Assembly (NCBI GenBank): GCA_023459495.1
Contig: JAEWTL010000028.1
Coordinates: 1-50,786 of the forward strand
DNA: 50,786 nt
From: Bacillota bacterium
Lineage (GTDB): Bacteria > Bacillota > Clostridia > Christensenellales > SZUA-584
Direction of reading: 5' to 3'
Shown: positions 24,447-31,761 of the stretch, one piece after another
How positions within the stretch are numbered: the stretch's first letter is position 1
Layout of the letters: each line of letters opens with the position of its first letter
Made by a program: the position numbers and the translations under genes
The notes under the pieces: generated by a model
The model's database searches: none
Seen by the model: only the letters and a program-made list of their open reading frames with translations
Told to the model about the DNA's origin: nothing

Positions 24447-24803
24447 TTACTTCTTGGTCTTGGGCTTGAATATCAAGGCTACCAGATAACCGAACAGCAC
24501 AGCGGCTGCGATACCTCCTGCCGTGGCTGTGACGCCGCCTGTCAAAGCGCCCAATAACCCTGATTCCTCTACACCCTTAAATGCGCCCTTTGCCAGCGCG
24601 TATCCAAAGCCAGTGAGAGGAACCTGCGCTCCTGCGCCACCGATTTCCACCAGCGGTTCATACAGTCCCACAGCTGTCAGCACTACGCCTGCTGTGACGT
24701 ACAGCACGAGGATGCGCGCAGGCGTCATCTGTGTCTTCGAGAGCAGTATCTGGCCGAGGGCACAGATTGCGCCGCCAATGAGAAACGCGTATAAATAATT
24801 CAT
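24447..24803 (-). CDS. spoVAE: Stage V sporulation protein AE
   Basis: A 118-residue membrane protein with three to four helices. It has the family features ICALGQILL near the N-terminus and GAGAQVPLTGFGYALAKG in the middle, which match the paralogous SpoVAC. SpoVA proteins form the inner-membrane channel that moves dipicolinic acid into and out of the spore core. It begins with an ATGA overlap on spoVAD. ATG 24803 is chosen over the GTG at 24812 for this coupling and for the TGGAG just before it. Confidence 0.92.
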   Translation of the reverse strand: MNYLYAFLIGGAICALGQILLSKTQMTPARILVLYVTAGVVLTAVGLYEPLVEIGGAGAQVPLTGFGYALAKGAFKGVEESGLLGALTGGVTATAGGIAAAVLFGYLVALIFKPKTKK

Positions 24804-25819
24804 GCTCCACACCCCATTTCGATCGCCACGGCATGAGCAATGCCTGGTACAGATTCGCCCTGTAAAGAGCTCGTGGGACTGTGCAACGCGCCAGTGGCAG
24901 AAAACAGCACCCGTTTGATTTCGCCCGCCATCATGCGTTTGTAGAAATGCCCGCAGAGCATGGAAGCACTGCAGCCGCAGCCGCTGCCGCCGCAGTGCAT
25001 CATCGGATTGCCCGAATAGATCATCGCGCCGCAGTCGAGATGGTTATTGAGCTGCACGCCCGCTTGTCCCGTGATCTCGCCCAGCAACTGGCTGCCAAAC
25101 GTACCAAGATCGCCCGTGATAATGTGGTCGTAATAGTCCGGACTGCGGCCGGTCTCCTTTAAGTGCGTAAGAATCGTCTCCGCCGCCGCAGGCGCCATGG
25201 CCGCGCCCATATTGTTGGCGTCCTTTACGCCGAAATCCACCACGCGGCCTGTTGTGACGTAGGTTACAGCCGGGCGGCCTGCGTCGCGCACCGATGAAAG
25301 GATGACTGCGCCGGAAGCGGTGGCGGTGTTCTGAGAGGTGGGCGTCTTCGGCGTGCCGAGCTCCAACGGCATGCGGAACTGGCGCTCCGCCGTGGCAAAG
25401 TGGCTGCTCGTCGCGCAGACGAGGTATTCCGCAAAGCCGCCGTCCACGATCATGGAACCCACCATCAGCGACTCCGACATCGTGGAGCACGCGCCATACA
25501 GCCCGATGAACGGCAGGCCGAGCTGCCGCGCGGCAAAGCCGGAGGATATGATCTGGTTCAACAGGTCGCCCGCCAGCATATAGGAGACGTCGTCCGCCTT
25601 GAGCCCTGCCTGCGCGACAGCGGTTTCCACCACCTTCACGAGAAGCTTGCGCTCTGCCAGCTCATAGGTCTTTTCACCCCAGAGATCGTCCTCCACGGCG
25701 ATATCGAACGCTTCGCCATAAGGACCTTCGCGCTCCGATTTTCCCGCCGCTGAGGCTGCGGAGAGCAGTACGGGAGGATTTTCAAACCGGACCGTACGCG
25801 GCCCGACGCGTTTGTTCAT
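24800..25819 (-). CDS. spoVAD: Stage V sporulation protein AD
   Basis: A 339-residue thiolase-like protein. In Bacillus SpoVAD binds dipicolinic acid on the outer face of the spore inner membrane. Visible here are GLYGACSTMSES (the position of the thiolase nucleophile region), SHFATAERQFRMP and GGSGCGCSASMLCGH. The real start is ATG 25819 (MNKRVGPRTVRF), overlapping the spoVAC stop. The in-frame extension upstream to 26191 reads through spoVAC in another frame and is not coding. Confidence 0.95.
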   Translation of the reverse strand: MNKRVGPRTVRFENPPVLLSAASAAGKSEREGPYGEAFDIAVEDDLWGEKTYELAERKLLVKVVETAVAQAGLKADDVSYMLAGDLLNQIISSGFAARQLGLPFIGLYGACSTMSESLMVGSMIVDGGFAEYLVCATSSHFATAERQFRMPLELGTPKTPTSQNTATASGAVILSSVRDAGRPAVTYVTTGRVVDFGVKDANNMGAAMAPAAAETILTHLKETGRSPDYYDHIITGDLGTFGSQLLGEITGQAGVQLNNHLDCGAMIYSGNPMMHCGGSGCGCSASMLCGHFYKRMMAGEIKRVLFSATGALHSPTSSLQGESVPGIAHAVAIEMGCGA

Positions 25820-26280
25820 GCTCCGCCTCCAAATATAAAGTAAATGACGCCCGCCAGCACCGAGGTGCTGATACCGTACACCAGTACCGGGCCAGCGATG
25901 GTAAACAGTTTTGCGCCTACACCGAGTATGAATCCTTCCCACTTGTATTCGAGCGCAGGGGACACGATGGAGTTCGCAAAGCCCGTGATGGGCACGATGG
26001 AGCCCGCGCCCGCGATGCGCCCCAACATGTCGTACACGCCGATGCCGGTAAACAGCGCGCCGAGGAAGATCAGCACGGCGGAACGGAACGTGCTCACGCC
26101 CGCTTCGTCGAGCTTCATCACTTTTTCGCCGAGGTCGTTTAAGGCTTCGCCAAGTACACAGATCAGCCCGCCGACCAGAAAAGCCATGCACATTTCCTTA
26201 AACAATTTACTCTTGGGCATGGTCTCTTTGACATGCTGCTGGTAGCTGTCCTTTTGAATGACTTTATTGATATCCATCAT
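25816..26280 (-). CDS. spoVAC: Stage V sporulation protein AC
   Basis: A 154-residue membrane protein with four to five helices. A polar N-terminus of about 30 residues (rich in Lys and Gln) precedes AFLVGGLICVLGEAL and GAGSIVPITGFANSIVSPALE, family landmarks. Bacillus SpoVAC is a mechanosensitive channel component for dipicolinic acid release. Two adjacent ATGs (26280 and 26277) follow AGAAGG; I use the first because it overlaps the stop of the upstream micro-ORF (TGATG). Confidence 0.94.
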   Translation of the reverse strand: MMDINKVIQKDSYQQHVKETMPKSKLFKEMCMAFLVGGLICVLGEALNDLGEKVMKLDEAGVSTFRSAVLIFLGALFTGIGVYDMLGRIAGAGSIVPITGFANSIVSPALEYKWEGFILGVGAKLFTIAGPVLVYGISTSVLAGVIYFIFGGGA

Positions 26281-26387
26281 CAAACCTTCTGCTGTTTTTC
26301 AGTAATCGTCTTAACGAGTTCTTCGTTTTCCACAACATTGGGCATGTGACCCGTATTGAGCGCGGGAATCTTGTGAAATTTGGTCAT
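26280..26387 (-). CDS. 35-residue micro-ORF between spoVAB and spoVAC
   Basis: A short frame starting with ATG, six bases after a perfect AAGGAG. It ends in a TGA that overlaps the spoVAC start. The product (MTKFHKIPAL ... EKQQKV) is hydrophilic, Asn/Glu/Lys-rich, with no membrane segment. It begins 12 bases after the spoVAB stop. Spacing, ribosome site and coupling all suggest it is translated. Canonical spoVA operons list no such gene between AB and AC. I do not recognise the peptide; it may be a small spore protein or a coupling leader for spoVAC. Confidence 0.6.
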   Translation of the reverse strand: MTKFHKIPALNTGHMPNVVENEELVKTITEKQQKV

Positions 26388-26398
26388 GTTTTTCTCCT

Positions 26399-26809
26399 TT
26401 ACCATATCAGCCAGTATGCGAGTGAACCGAGCAATTTTCCGACTGCAAACGCCAGTAGTATACTTACGACGCTGCGAACCGGAACTCCGAAACGCCGCAG
26501 CAGCGGAATGGAATCCGCCACCTCGGCAAGGCAGGCGATCAGGATACCGGTATAAACGCCGGCGAAAAGCCCGGAGAAGCCTGCAAAGAAACTTCCGATA
26601 GGGAAGCGGGCTCCGAACAGCGTTACCGCCGTGCCTGCCGCTGCGCCCGCTGCCGCGAACGCACCGCCGGTCGCGTTGGTGGCCTTGAGGCCCAGCCTTG
26701 AGGCGGGCTTGGTGAACACGCCGAGTGCGATATACAGCGCGCAAAGCGCTCCGCCTGCTACGAGCCCTGCGCTTAAAGCCGCAAAACCGGCCAGCAGCTT
26801 ACCGGCCAT
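26399..26809 (-). CDS. spoVAB: Stage V sporulation protein AB
   Basis: A 136-residue membrane protein with five hydrophobic segments. It has the AGLVAGGALCALYIALGVFTKPASRLG region typical of SpoVAB and a C-terminal KLLGSLAYWLIW helix. It starts at ATG 26809 (MAGKLLAGF) inside the end of spoVAA, an overlap of 11 bases; the upstream extension of the frame lies within spoVAA. It is part of the dipicolinate channel operon, with an unknown specific task. Confidence 0.88.
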   Translation of the reverse strand: MAGKLLAGFAALSAGLVAGGALCALYIALGVFTKPASRLGLKATNATGGAFAAAGAAAGTAVTLFGARFPIGSFFAGFSGLFAGVYTGILIACLAEVADSIPLLRRFGVPVRSVVSILLAFAVGKLLGSLAYWLIW

Positions 26810-27374
26810 CCGACTTGTCCGCCAGGTAATCGCGCTGCGCCTTCTCCTGCTCATGTACGCTCAGCTCCAGCAGCGTCGGCTGATGCTTCCGCTTGTGTAC
26901 GAGGCCGAGCAGTACGACGAACCCTGCCACGATACCGACAGAGTACGGGATGCTTACAATCGGAGCGTTTTGTGCCGCTTCGCCCGTAAAGAACGCATAA
27001 ATGTCGCTCAGGACCGCAGGCATGTTCACATCCTCATGAAACGTCATGATCGCTACCGCACCGCCAAAAAACATCACCAAGGCAAGCAGCACGGTTTTGA
27101 GTACCGTCCCTAGCCGTCCATGCGGCTTCTCCTGCGGGAAGATCCGGCATTCCACTGCGCCTACGCTGAGCGGCAGACGGTCCGGGTACAGCTTGCGAAG
27201 CGTCCCGGCTGTCCACAGCGCGCTTACCGTGGTGACCGGAGCGGCGGCGGGGATGCGCACCTTGGTAAGTGGGCCAGCCGATGTCCCCTGTATTTCACAG
27301 ATGTCACTGAGGCGGATGCTGTCTGCATCGGCGGTTGCTGTACCCCGTAGGCTGAAATACAACGGCTCAAACAT
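26799..27374 (-). CDS. spoVAA: Stage V sporulation protein AA
   Basis: A 191-residue protein. The N-terminal soluble domain (about 1-100) contains LSDICEIQG, typical of SpoVAA. Two transmembrane helices (about 108-128 and 150-170) and a charged C-terminal tail follow. It heads the recognised spoVA genes. There is no clear ribosome site; its ATG lies inside the end of a 45-codon frame upstream, so it may depend on translational coupling. Confidence 0.88.
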   Translation of the reverse strand: MFEPLYFSLRGTATADADSIRLSDICEIQGTSAGPLTKVRIPAAAPVTTVSALWTAGTLRKLYPDRLPLSVGAVECRIFPQEKPHGRLGTVLKTVLLALVMFFGGAVAIMTFHEDVNMPAVLSDIYAFFTGEAAQNAPIVSIPYSVGIVAGFVVLLGLVHKRKHQPTLLELSVHEQEKAQRDYLADKSDGR

Positions 27375-27504
27375 ACCACGCGTTGGTGAACGTCCGTCCG
27401 CCCGACATCAGTGCAGCCGCAATCAGCATTGCGATCAGCGCGGTGAGCAGCAAACAAAACAGCCATATGGCAAACCGCCGGTGCTGCTGCAGCCAGTTCA
27501 GCAA
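27367..27504 (-). CDS. 45-residue single-helix ORF overlapping the spoVAA start
   Basis: A TTG-started frame of 45 codons whose TGA overlaps the first eight bases of spoVAA. GGAGCGGAG lies five bases upstream. The product has a basic/aromatic head (LNWLQQHRRF), one strong hydrophobic helix (AIWLFCLLLTALIAMLIAAAL) and a short polar tail ending in AWYV. The coding look (membrane helix in frame, coupling to a gene that lacks its own ribosome site) supports translation. I do not know this protein; the TTG start is inferred. Confidence 0.5.
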   Translation of the reverse strand: MLNWLQQHRRFAIWLFCLLLTALIAMLIAAALMSGGRTFTNAWYV

Positions 27505-27538
27505 AAACGCTCCGCTCCATTCCTACGCGTGCGCAAAA

Positions 27539-27594
27539 CAGCCGCACGCTTATTTGCGCCTTTCAGCGCATTTTTATTATTTGCAGTGCGGCTG
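27539..27594 (-). terminator. Nested hairpin between sigF and spoVAA, possible attenuating terminator
   Basis: A 9-bp outer stem CAGCCGCAC/GTGCGGCTG (27586-27594 with 27539-27547 on the minus strand) encloses an inner TGCGC/GCGCA hairpin. The minus strand continues with TTTTGCG. It would reduce read-through from spoIIA into spoVA. Confidence 0.45.
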
Positions 27595-27605
27595 TAAATA
27601 TTGAA

Positions 27606-28340
27606 TTATTCGATGGCTTTTTTTAGCTTTGAGATGGTTTTGGTGATGAGACGGGAAACCTGAACCTGCGATACGCCGAGGATCTGGGCGATCTCCATCT
27701 GCGTTTTGTCACTGTAGAAGCGCAGCATGATGAGCTGGCGTTCCTTGGGCGTAAGCTTGGCCAAAAGCTCGCGCAGCAGTATCTGATCAATCATGTCGCT
27801 GTCGCTGTTTTCACACATGGTATCGATCAGCAGGGTTTTGCTCGTGTCGTCGTCGAAGGCGGGCTCGAAGATGGAAACCGGGCTGCGCACCGCTTCCATT
27901 GCAAACACGATATCCTCCGCCGACATGTCGAGCTTTGCGGCGAGCTCGTCCACCGTGGGCTCGCGCTGCAGTTCCTCCTTCATGCGCGCTTTGGCGCTGA
28001 AGATTTCAAAGGACTTCTCGCGCAATGAGCGGCTGACCTTGATAATGCCGTCGTCGCGCAAGAACCGCTTGATTTCACCCGCAATCATGGGTACCGCGTA
28101 GGTGGAGAAGCGCACATCATAGCTGGAATCGTAGCCGAGCACGGCTTTAACGAGGCCGAGGCTGCCGATCTGCATGAGGTCGTCGAACTCCACTCCGCGG
28201 TTTAAAAACTTCTTTACGATGCTTTTCACGAGGGCCGTATTGCGGACGATCATGGTTTCCTTGGCTTTCTCATCGCCGCGTTGCGCGGCCTTGATGAGCC
28301 GCAGGCTCTCCTCGTGTGCCAATACTCCGCTTTCCGCCAT
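27606..28340 (-). CDS. sigF: Forespore sigma factor SigF
   Basis: RNA polymerase sigma factor of 244 residues that starts forespore gene expression. Region 2 (about 15-85) shows VEFDDLMQIGSLGLVKAV and DVRFSTYAVPMIAGEIKRFLRD. Region 3 (about 95-165) has REPTVDELAAKL. Region 4 (about 185-244) ends in a helix-turn-helix, TQMEIAQILGVSQVQVSRLITKTISKLK. ATG 28340 follows AAGGATAACA. It is the third gene of spoIIA, after its anti-sigma factor SpoIIAB. SigG would look similar, but the spoIIA context decides. Confidence 0.96.
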   Translation of the reverse strand: MAESGVLAHEESLRLIKAAQRGDEKAKETMIVRNTALVKSIVKKFLNRGVEFDDLMQIGSLGLVKAVLGYDSSYDVRFSTYAVPMIAGEIKRFLRDDGIIKVSRSLREKSFEIFSAKARMKEELQREPTVDELAAKLDMSAEDIVFAMEAVRSPVSIFEPAFDDDTSKTLLIDTMCENSDSDMIDQILLRELLAKLTPKERQLIMLRFYSDKTQMEIAQILGVSQVQVSRLITKTISKLKKAIE

Positions 28341-28342
28341 TG

Positions 28343-28768
28343 TTATCCTTGCCGACTGATCGTCTTTACCATTTCCACTGTTGTGCCGCGTCTGACCGCG
28401 GACTCCACACACAGCTCATCCATGAACGTTTCCATTACGGTGAACCCCATACCGCTGCGCGCCTCGTCGCCCGCCGTGCTGTAAAACGGCTGGCGTGCCT
28501 GTACCACGTCCGAAATGCCCACGCCGAAGTCCGTTATACGCACGCGCAGCGTCTGTCCGTCCAGCTCTGCGGCGATAATGATTTCGCCCACTTCGGTGGG
28601 GTAAGCGTGCACGATGCAGTTAGTCACCGCCTCCGACACGGCAGTCTTGATATCCGCAACCTCCTCGAGCGTCGGGTCGAGCTGCGTGGCAAACGCGCCC
28701 ACAACGCTCCGGGCAAAGCCCTCGTTCTCCGAAAGGCTCAGCAGCTTTAGCTCCATTCTGTTTTTCAT
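28343..28768 (-). CDS. spoIIAB: Anti-sigma F factor / serine kinase
   Basis: A 141-residue GHKL ATPase that holds SigF inactive and phosphorylates SpoIIAA. It has the N-box AVSEAVTNCIVHAYP (about 43-57), the G1 box RITDFGVGISD (about 77-87) and the G2 motif GMGFTVMETFMD (about 106-117). The length matches the Bacillus protein. The gene lies 13 bases after spoIIAA and ends two bases before sigF. Confidence 0.96.
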   Translation of the reverse strand: MKNRMELKLLSLSENEGFARSVVGAFATQLDPTLEEVADIKTAVSEAVTNCIVHAYPTEVGEIIIAAELDGQTLRVRITDFGVGISDVVQARQPFYSTAGDEARSGMGFTVMETFMDELCVESAVRRGTTVEMVKTISRQG

Positions 28769-28781
28769 ATGCGCCCCCGCT

Positions 28782-29090
28782 TTAATTGATTTTCCGTACG
28801 ATCCGGTATATGCCGCTGATGTGGAATACCTTATCGACCGAACTGCCTACGTTTTTGACATACATTGTTTTTCCCCGCGACTTGAGCAGCTTGTAGCGTC
28901 CAATGACCACGCCGAGCCCGGAACTGTCCATAAAGCTTAGGTTCTTCAGGTCCAGCACGAGATCGGCATTGGCAAAACGCTGCAGCGCGTCGTCCAGCGC
29001 GCTGCGAACCTCCGGCGCGCTGTGGTGGTCGAGCTCCCCAAAGAGGCTCGCGGTGACGCAGCCCGCGCTGTGTTGCACTTTTACCCGCAT
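28782..29090 (-). CDS. spoIIAA: Anti-sigma F factor antagonist
   Basis: A 102-residue STAS-domain protein that frees SigF by binding SpoIIAB when unphosphorylated. The segment LSFMDSSGLGVVIGRYK contains the phosphorylatable serine (DSSG). Several starts are in frame; ATG 29090 (MRVKVQHSAG) is preferred for AAAGGA eight bases upstream and because the fold begins there. It is the first gene of spoIIA, behind a SigH-like promoter. Confidence 0.94.
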   Translation of the reverse strand: MRVKVQHSAGCVTASLFGELDHHSAPEVRSALDDALQRFANADLVLDLKNLSFMDSSGLGVVIGRYKLLKSRGKTMYVKNVGSSVDKVFHISGIYRIVRKIN

Positions 29091-29122
29091 ATCCTCCATC
29101 CTTTCACGTGATCTTAAAGCCA

Positions 29123-29149
29123 ATTCTTTCCCGTCGCGCACTTTCCTTT
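29123..29149 (-). promoter_or_regulatory. SigH-type promoter of the spoIIA operon
   Basis: On the minus strand AAAGGAAA (29142-29149) and AAAGAAT (29123-29129) match the SigH consensus RNAGGAWWW and RNNGAAT. The spacer is of the right length, and the elements lie 33 bases before spoIIAA. This is the promoter type used by spoIIA in Bacillus. Confidence 0.7.
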
Positions 29150-29272
29150 AAGAGGTTTTGACGGAAAAAGACTTCTTTTAGTGTTATAAATTGGACGCTG
29201 TCGAAATGCATCATAAAAGCGGTGCCCGCACAGGCTAAACCAAAGTGAAACAGCAAAGGAAACGAGAATATC

Positions 29273-31642
29273 ATGAGCAGGCGCGGACTGCATGAACCCC
29301 CTAAAAAAAAGAAAAGCAGAGTATGGAAATGGATCAAACGCACAATGATAGCCGGAGTGCTGTGCGTATTGGCCTGCTTTATTTTTTTCTTTTCTTATTT
29401 GATGGGCTTGGAGGAATGGAAGGAATTTAACCCGAAGGATATCGGACAGATGCAGCAGACGCTGCTGATCTACGACGCGGAGGAAAATGAGACCGCCGCA
29501 ATACACGGCCTCGAGAACCGGGTATATGTGACGATCGACCAGATACCGGATTACGTGAAAAACGCGTTTATCGCCGTGGAAGACAATCGGTTTTATGAGC
29601 ATAAGGGCGTCGACTTCGTCCGGATCGCAGGTGCCTTTGTCGCGGACCTGAAGCATGGCAACCTCTCGCAGGGGGCCAGCACAATATCCCAGCAGCTTGT
29701 GAAGCTGACGTGCCTCACGGGCGTCAAAACCATATCGCGTAAGCTGCAGGAGGCCGTAATGGCCTACAAACTGGAGCAGGTTTACACTAAGGATCAGATC
29801 CTTGAGATGTATCTGAACTACGTCTATTTCGGTAACGGTGCATACGGTATTGAGGCGGCCGCCAAGGTCTACTTCGGCGAAACCACGCAGACGCTGACCG
29901 TATCACAGGCTGCATTGCTTGCGGGCGTCATTAAATCGGCCACGAATTACGCGCCACACCTGCATATGGACCGCTCCATCAAACGCCGAAACCTCGTGCT
30001 GTCCCTGATGGCTGAGCAGGGGTTCATCACGGCGGAGCAGGAGGCACAGGCCGAGGCTGAGGAGGTCGTGCTCGTACCTGAAGTGGAAACGAAGTATGAC
30101 TTTTTCTCCGATATGGTGCTCTGCGAGGCTGAGGACCTGCTGAATATGGATACCGAGGAGCTGCTCGGAAGCGGTTATAAGATCTATACCACGCTCGATC
30201 AGGACCTGCAGAACGAGGTGGAAGCAATTTTTGAGAATAGCGAGAATTTTCCGGCAAACGCCGCGGACGGGGACCAATGCCAGGCTGCGCTTGTCATTTT
30301 AGACAGCCAGACCAGCGATATACGTGCGATAATGGGAGGAAGGCAGTACGAGACGCGGCGCGGGCTCAACCGCGTGGTGGACATGAAACGTCAGCCGGGT
30401 TCGACTATCAAACCGGTGATCGTCTATGCGCCGGCCATGGAGAAGCTCGGCTATTCGCCTGCAACGCTGGTGCTGGATGAAAAGGGAGATTTTGACGGCT
30501 ATGTGCCCAAGAATTTTTCGGACAGCTACGCGGGCTGGGTAACAGTACGCAAGGCGCTCGCGTCCTCACTGAACCTGCCCGCGGTGCGCACGCTGCAGGC
30601 CGTGGGTGTGGAGACCGGCAAACTCTACGCCGCCCGCGTGGGTATCAGCTTTGATGATCACGACACGGGGCTGCCGCTGGCGCTCGGCGGCTTTACGAAG
30701 GGCGTTACGCCGCTGGCGCTGTGCAACGCGTTTACACCGTTTGCCAACGGCGGCTACTATTCGTATCCAAGCTGCATTACCCTCATCACCGATGCGCGCG
30801 GTAAAACTGTATATGAACGTCCGCAGACGAAGACCTGCGTGCTTTCCGAGGATACGGCGTTTTTGATGACCTCAATGCTGGAGAGCGCGGTGCAGGAAGG
30901 CACAGCGCGGCGGCTCGCCATCGACGGCGTGAGCATCGCGGCTAAAACCGGCACCTCCGGGTCGGACGGCCTGAGCGGAAACCGGGACGCATGGACAGTG
31001 GCTTACAACTCGGAGTATGCGATGTGCTGCTGGATGGGCTTCGACTCGACCGATGAGGAGCACATCCTGCCCGGCGACGTCACAGGTGGCACATACCCGG
31101 CTACTGTGGTCAAGCAGGTGTTTGAGTATCTGTATGCCGACAATGCCGCGCCTGCTTTCGTACAACCGGATGGCGTAGTGCAGGCGACCATTGATACCGG
31201 CTCCTTGTACGTGGAGGAGGAGCCGCAGCTTGCGAGCGCCTTTACGCCGGATGACGAGAAAATGGACGAGTACTTCCTGGCGGACGAAGCGCCGACCGAG
31301 TATTCCACCTACTGGACCGTGCCGCTGCCGCCCGCCGATCTCTCCGTAGAAGCCGGCGAGGGCGGATATCCGGAGATCAGGTTCACGCCGCTCGAAAGCT
31401 ACGTCATCTACCGCTTGATGCGCGCTGACATCGCTACGGGGCAGACCGTAAAGGTGGGCGAATACACGGGCAGCCGGGACAGGGTGATTGTCCGCGACGA
31501 TACCGTGCAGTATAAGCATACCTACCAGTACTATGTAATTCCTGTACATCCTGAAATCGAGATCGACGGCCAGCCGCTTGCCGGTGCGTCCTCCAACGTC
31601 TGCGAGATCGCGCTGGGTAAGGAGGAAGATTACATGCCCTAA
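29273..31642 (+). CDS. Class A penicillin-binding protein with C-terminal extension
   Basis: Bifunctional peptidoglycan synthase of 789 residues. A basic cytosolic head (KKKKSRVWKWIKR) and one transmembrane helix (about 26-46) are followed by a GT51 glycosyltransferase domain (about 65-245) with EDNRFYEHKGVD. A transpeptidase domain (about 315-610) has SxxK at Ser377 (GSTIKP), SLN and KTG starting at Lys558. The last 140 residues are an acidic linker and a fibronectin-type-III-like domain. AAAGGAA precedes the ATG. It is divergent from spoIIA. A sporulation-time role (as for PbpF or PbpG) is possible but not shown. Confidence 0.93.
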   Translation: MSRRGLHEPPKKKKSRVWKWIKRTMIAGVLCVLACFIFFFSYLMGLEEWKEFNPKDIGQMQQTLLIYDAEENETAAIHGLENRVYVTIDQIPDYVKNAFIAVEDNRFYEHKGVDFVRIAGAFVADLKHGNLSQGASTISQQLVKLTCLTGVKTISRKLQEAVMAYKLEQVYTKDQILEMYLNYVYFGNGAYGIEAAAKVYFGETTQTLTVSQAALLAGVIKSATNYAPHLHMDRSIKRRNLVLSLMAEQGFITAEQEAQAEAEEVVLVPEVETKYDFFSDMVLCEAEDLLNMDTEELLGSGYKIYTTLDQDLQNEVEAIFENSENFPANAADGDQCQAALVILDSQTSDIRAIMGGRQYETRRGLNRVVDMKRQPGSTIKPVIVYAPAMEKLGYSPATLVLDEKGDFDGYVPKNFSDSYAGWVTVRKALASSLNLPAVRTLQAVGVETGKLYAARVGISFDDHDTGLPLALGGFTKGVTPLALCNAFTPFANGGYYSYPSCITLITDARGKTVYERPQTKTCVLSEDTAFLMTSMLESAVQEGTARRLAIDGVSIAAKTGTSGSDGLSGNRDAWTVAYNSEYAMCCWMGFDSTDEEHILPGDVTGGTYPATVVKQVFEYLYADNAAPAFVQPDGVVQATIDTGSLYVEEEPQLASAFTPDDEKMDEYFLADEAPTEYSTYWTVPLPPADLSVEAGEGGYPEIRFTPLESYVIYRLMRADIATGQTVKVGEYTGSRDRVIVRDDTVQYKHTYQYYVIPVHPEIEIDGQPLAGASSNVCEIALGKEEDYMP

Positions 31643-31723
31643 GGCATATGCCAAACAGCTGGGAAGATAAAAAAGACTAGCATCATATTGAATTAGCTTG
31701 AATATTAAAATGGGCAGGGTGTT

Positions 31724-31750
31724 AAAAAAGCGGATGTAGTGCATCCGCTT
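31724..31750 (-). terminator. Terminator between the two convergent PBP genes
   Basis: A perfect 9-bp stem (31728-31736 with 31742-31750), 5-base loop, and six T on the minus strand. It serves the minus-strand PBP gene and perhaps also the facing one. Confidence 0.82.
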
Positions 31751-31761
31751 AATTTTGTTTC

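Noticed and set aside
25820..26191. N-terminal extension of the spoVAD frame
   Set aside because: It overlaps spoVAC completely in another frame; SpoVAD homology starts at MNKRVGP, 25819.
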